DNA from: Modicisalibacter sp033446685
GTDB taxonomy: Bacteria > Pseudomonadota > Gammaproteobacteria > Pseudomonadales > Halomonadaceae
Direction of reading: 5' to 3'
Length of the DNA stretch: 64,000 bases
NCBI RefSeq assembly: GCF_033446685.1
Contig: NZ_JAWQLY010000001.1
Location: 310,001-374,000, forward strand
This document shows, piece after piece, positions 62,454 through 64,000 of the stretch; the stretch's first letter is position 1, and each line of letters begins with the position of its first letter. The notes below the pieces were generated by a model. That model was not told where the DNA came from. It made no database searches and worked only from the letters and a program-made list of their open reading frames with translations. The position numbers and the translations under genes are program-made.

Positions 62454-64000
62454 ATGAAAATTCGCTCACAAGTGGGCATGGTCCTCAACCTCGACAAGTG
62501 TATCGGCTGTCACACCTGCTCGGTGACCTGCAAGAACGTCTGGACCAGCCGCGAGGGCGTCGAGTACGCCTGGTTCAACAACGTCGAAACCAAGCCCGGC
62601 GTCGGCTACCCCAAGGAATGGGAAAATCAGCAGAAATGGAAAGGCGGCTGGCTGCGCAACAAGAATGGTTCCATCCAGCCGCGCATCGGCGGGCGTTATC
62701 GCGTGCTGGCCAAGCTGTTCGCCAACCCCGACCTGCCCGAGATCGACGACTATTACGAGCCGTTCGATTTCGACTACCAGCACCTGCACAAGGCCGGCGA
62801 AGGCCAGCATCAGCCAGTGGCGCGCCCGCGCAGCGCCATCACCGGTCAGCGCATGAACAAGATCGAATGGGGCCCCAACTGGGAGGAGATCCTCGGCACC
62901 GAGTTTTCCAAACGCCGTAAGGACAAGAACTTCGAGACGGTCCAGGCCGATATCTACGGCCAGTTCGAGAACACCTTCATGATGTACCTGCCCCGGTTGT
63001 GCGAGCACTGCCTCAACCCGACGTGCGTGGCCTCCTGCCCGTCCGGCGCGATCTACAAGCGCGAGGAAGACGGCATCGTGCTGATCGACCAGGACAAGTG
63101 CCGCGGCTGGCGCATGTGCATCTCGGGCTGCCCGTACAAGAAGATCTATTACAACTGGAAGACCGGCAAGTCCGAGAAGTGCATCTTCTGTTATCCGCGC
63201 ATCGAGTCCGGCATGCCAACGGTCTGCTCCGAGACCTGCGTGGGCCGTATCCGCTACCTGGGCGTATTGCTCTACGACGCCGACCGCATCCAGGAAGTGG
63301 CCTCCTCCCCTGACGAGCGCGACCTGTACCACCGCCAGCGCGAGATCTTCCTCGACCCCTTCGATCCGGAAGTGATCGCCCAGGCCAAGCGCGACGGCAT
63401 TACCGACAACGTGATCAAGGCCGCCCAGGCCTCGCCGGTCTACAAGCTGGCCATGGACTGGGGCCTGGCGCTGCCGCTGCACCCGGAATACCGCACTCTG
63501 CCGATGGTGTGGTACGTACCGCCGCTCTCGCCGATCCAGTCCGCCTTTGATGCCGGCCACATCGAAAGCGACGGCGTGCTGCCCGATATCGAGTCGCTGC
63601 GCATCCCGGTGCGCTATCTCGCCAACCTGCTCACCGCCGGCGAGGAGGCGCCCGTGGTGCTGGCCCTCAAGCGCTTGATGGCGATGCGCGTCTACAAGCG
63701 CGCCCAGCAGGTCGAAGGGCGCCGCGCCGATGGGGTGCTCGACGCCGTGGGGCTGTCTGAGGCCCAGGTCGAGGAGATGTACCGCTACCTGGCCATCGCC
63801 AACTACGAGGATCGCTTCGTGATTCCGACAAGCCATCGCGAGCAGGCCCGCGAGGCCTTCCCCGAGCGCGGCGGCTGCGGCTTCTCGTTCGGCAATGGCT
63901 GCCATGGCGGCGACAGCGACGCGAGTCTGTTCGGCGCACGCAAGCACACCGCCACGCTGGTCAAGCCGCAGACCCATCGCGACGACCACGACCACGCGGC
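62454..64000 (+). CDS. narH: respiratory nitrate reductase beta subunit (runs off right edge)
   Basis: Iron-sulfur subunit that passes electrons from NarI to NarG. About 515 codons are visible, so only the last few residues are probably missing. The first ferredoxin motif is CIGCHTCSVTCKN. Further sets are CEHCLNPTCVASCP and CRGWRMCISGCPYKK, where the tryptophan marks the [3Fe-4S] cluster, then CIFCYPR...CSETC. The ATG at 62454 has CGGAG nine bases upstream. narJ and narI presumably follow outside the window. Confidence 0.96.
   Translation, partial: MKIRSQVGMVLNLDKCIGCHTCSVTCKNVWTSREGVEYAWFNNVETKPGVGYPKEWENQQKWKGGWLRNKNGSIQPRIGGRYRVLAKLFANPDLPEIDDYYEPFDFDYQHLHKAGEGQHQPVARPRSAITGQRMNKIEWGPNWEEILGTEFSKRRKDKNFETVQADIYGQFENTFMMYLPRLCEHCLNPTCVASCPSGAIYKREEDGIVLIDQDKCRGWRMCISGCPYKKIYYNWKTGKSEKCIFCYPRIESGMPTVCSETCVGRIRYLGVLLYDADRIQEVASSPDERDLYHRQREIFLDPFDPEVIAQAKRDGITDNVIKAAQASPVYKLAMDWGLALPLHPEYRTLPMVWYVPPLSPIQSAFDAGHIESDGVLPDIESLRIPVRYLANLLTAGEEAPVVLALKRLMAMRVYKRAQQVEGRRADGVLDAVGLSEAQVEEMYRYLAIANYEDRFVIPTSHREQAREAFPERGGCGFSFGNGCHGGDSDASLFGARKHTATLVKPQTHRDDHDHA

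Overview
The window looks like chromosomal DNA of a GC-rich, salt-adapted gammaproteobacterium, most likely Halomonas or a close relative. The basis is an NhaD-type Na+/H+ antiporter, other sodium-coupled transporters, the gammaproteobacterial block thrS-infC-rpmI-rplT-pheS-pheT-ihfA, and overall protein character. No database search was possible. I saw no CRISPR array, insertion sequence, phage gene or rRNA.

1-35 kb is mostly housekeeping. It holds nhaD (partial), an acetoacetyl-CoA synthetase, an envelope set (acyltransferase, LysM/LytM lipoprotein, glycosyltransferase, PAP2 phosphatase), an AlkB-like oxygenase, and the glycine cleavage genes arranged divergently (alanine/glycine symporter and gcvT leftward, gcvH-gcvP rightward). 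Next come a LysR regulator, ppnN, a flavodoxin, prpE, an ArsR regulator, sohB and an SCP2 protein, then the translation block, where infC very probably starts at AUC. After it lie an OmpA-like lipoprotein with three 30-residue calcium-type repeats, an M20 peptidase, a SLC13 transporter, lrgAB and a tRNA-Pro(GGG).

35.7-64 kb is a nitrate/nitrite/NO respiration island. In order it has hemN, nnrS plus a small cysteine protein, a lone sdhB, remnants of a P450 and of a B12-dependent ribonucleotide reductase, norR divergent from ytfE, a short SirB-like gene, nirK with an extra N-terminal cupredoxin domain, a HemN-like paralogue without the radical-SAM cysteines, fnr/anr, narG, hmp, a CPA1 antiporter, three small genes, narXL, narK1-narK2, and narH running off the right edge. 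Nitrate enters by NarK, is reduced by Nar, and nitrite is reduced to NO by NirK. NO is sensed by NorR and handled by YtfE, Hmp and NnrS. FNR/ANR and NarXL supply oxygen and nitrate control.

The most unusual features are in this island. narG is about 10.5 kb away from narH, and each has its own promoter. The narG and narK1 promoters are ungapped paralogues over 158 bp, and the narG leader still carries a fossil narK start codon. A third, more diverged copy precedes narH. The ytfE and nnrS promoters share the same layout: three GT-N7-AC NorR boxes, an IHF-like site and a sigma-54 promoter.
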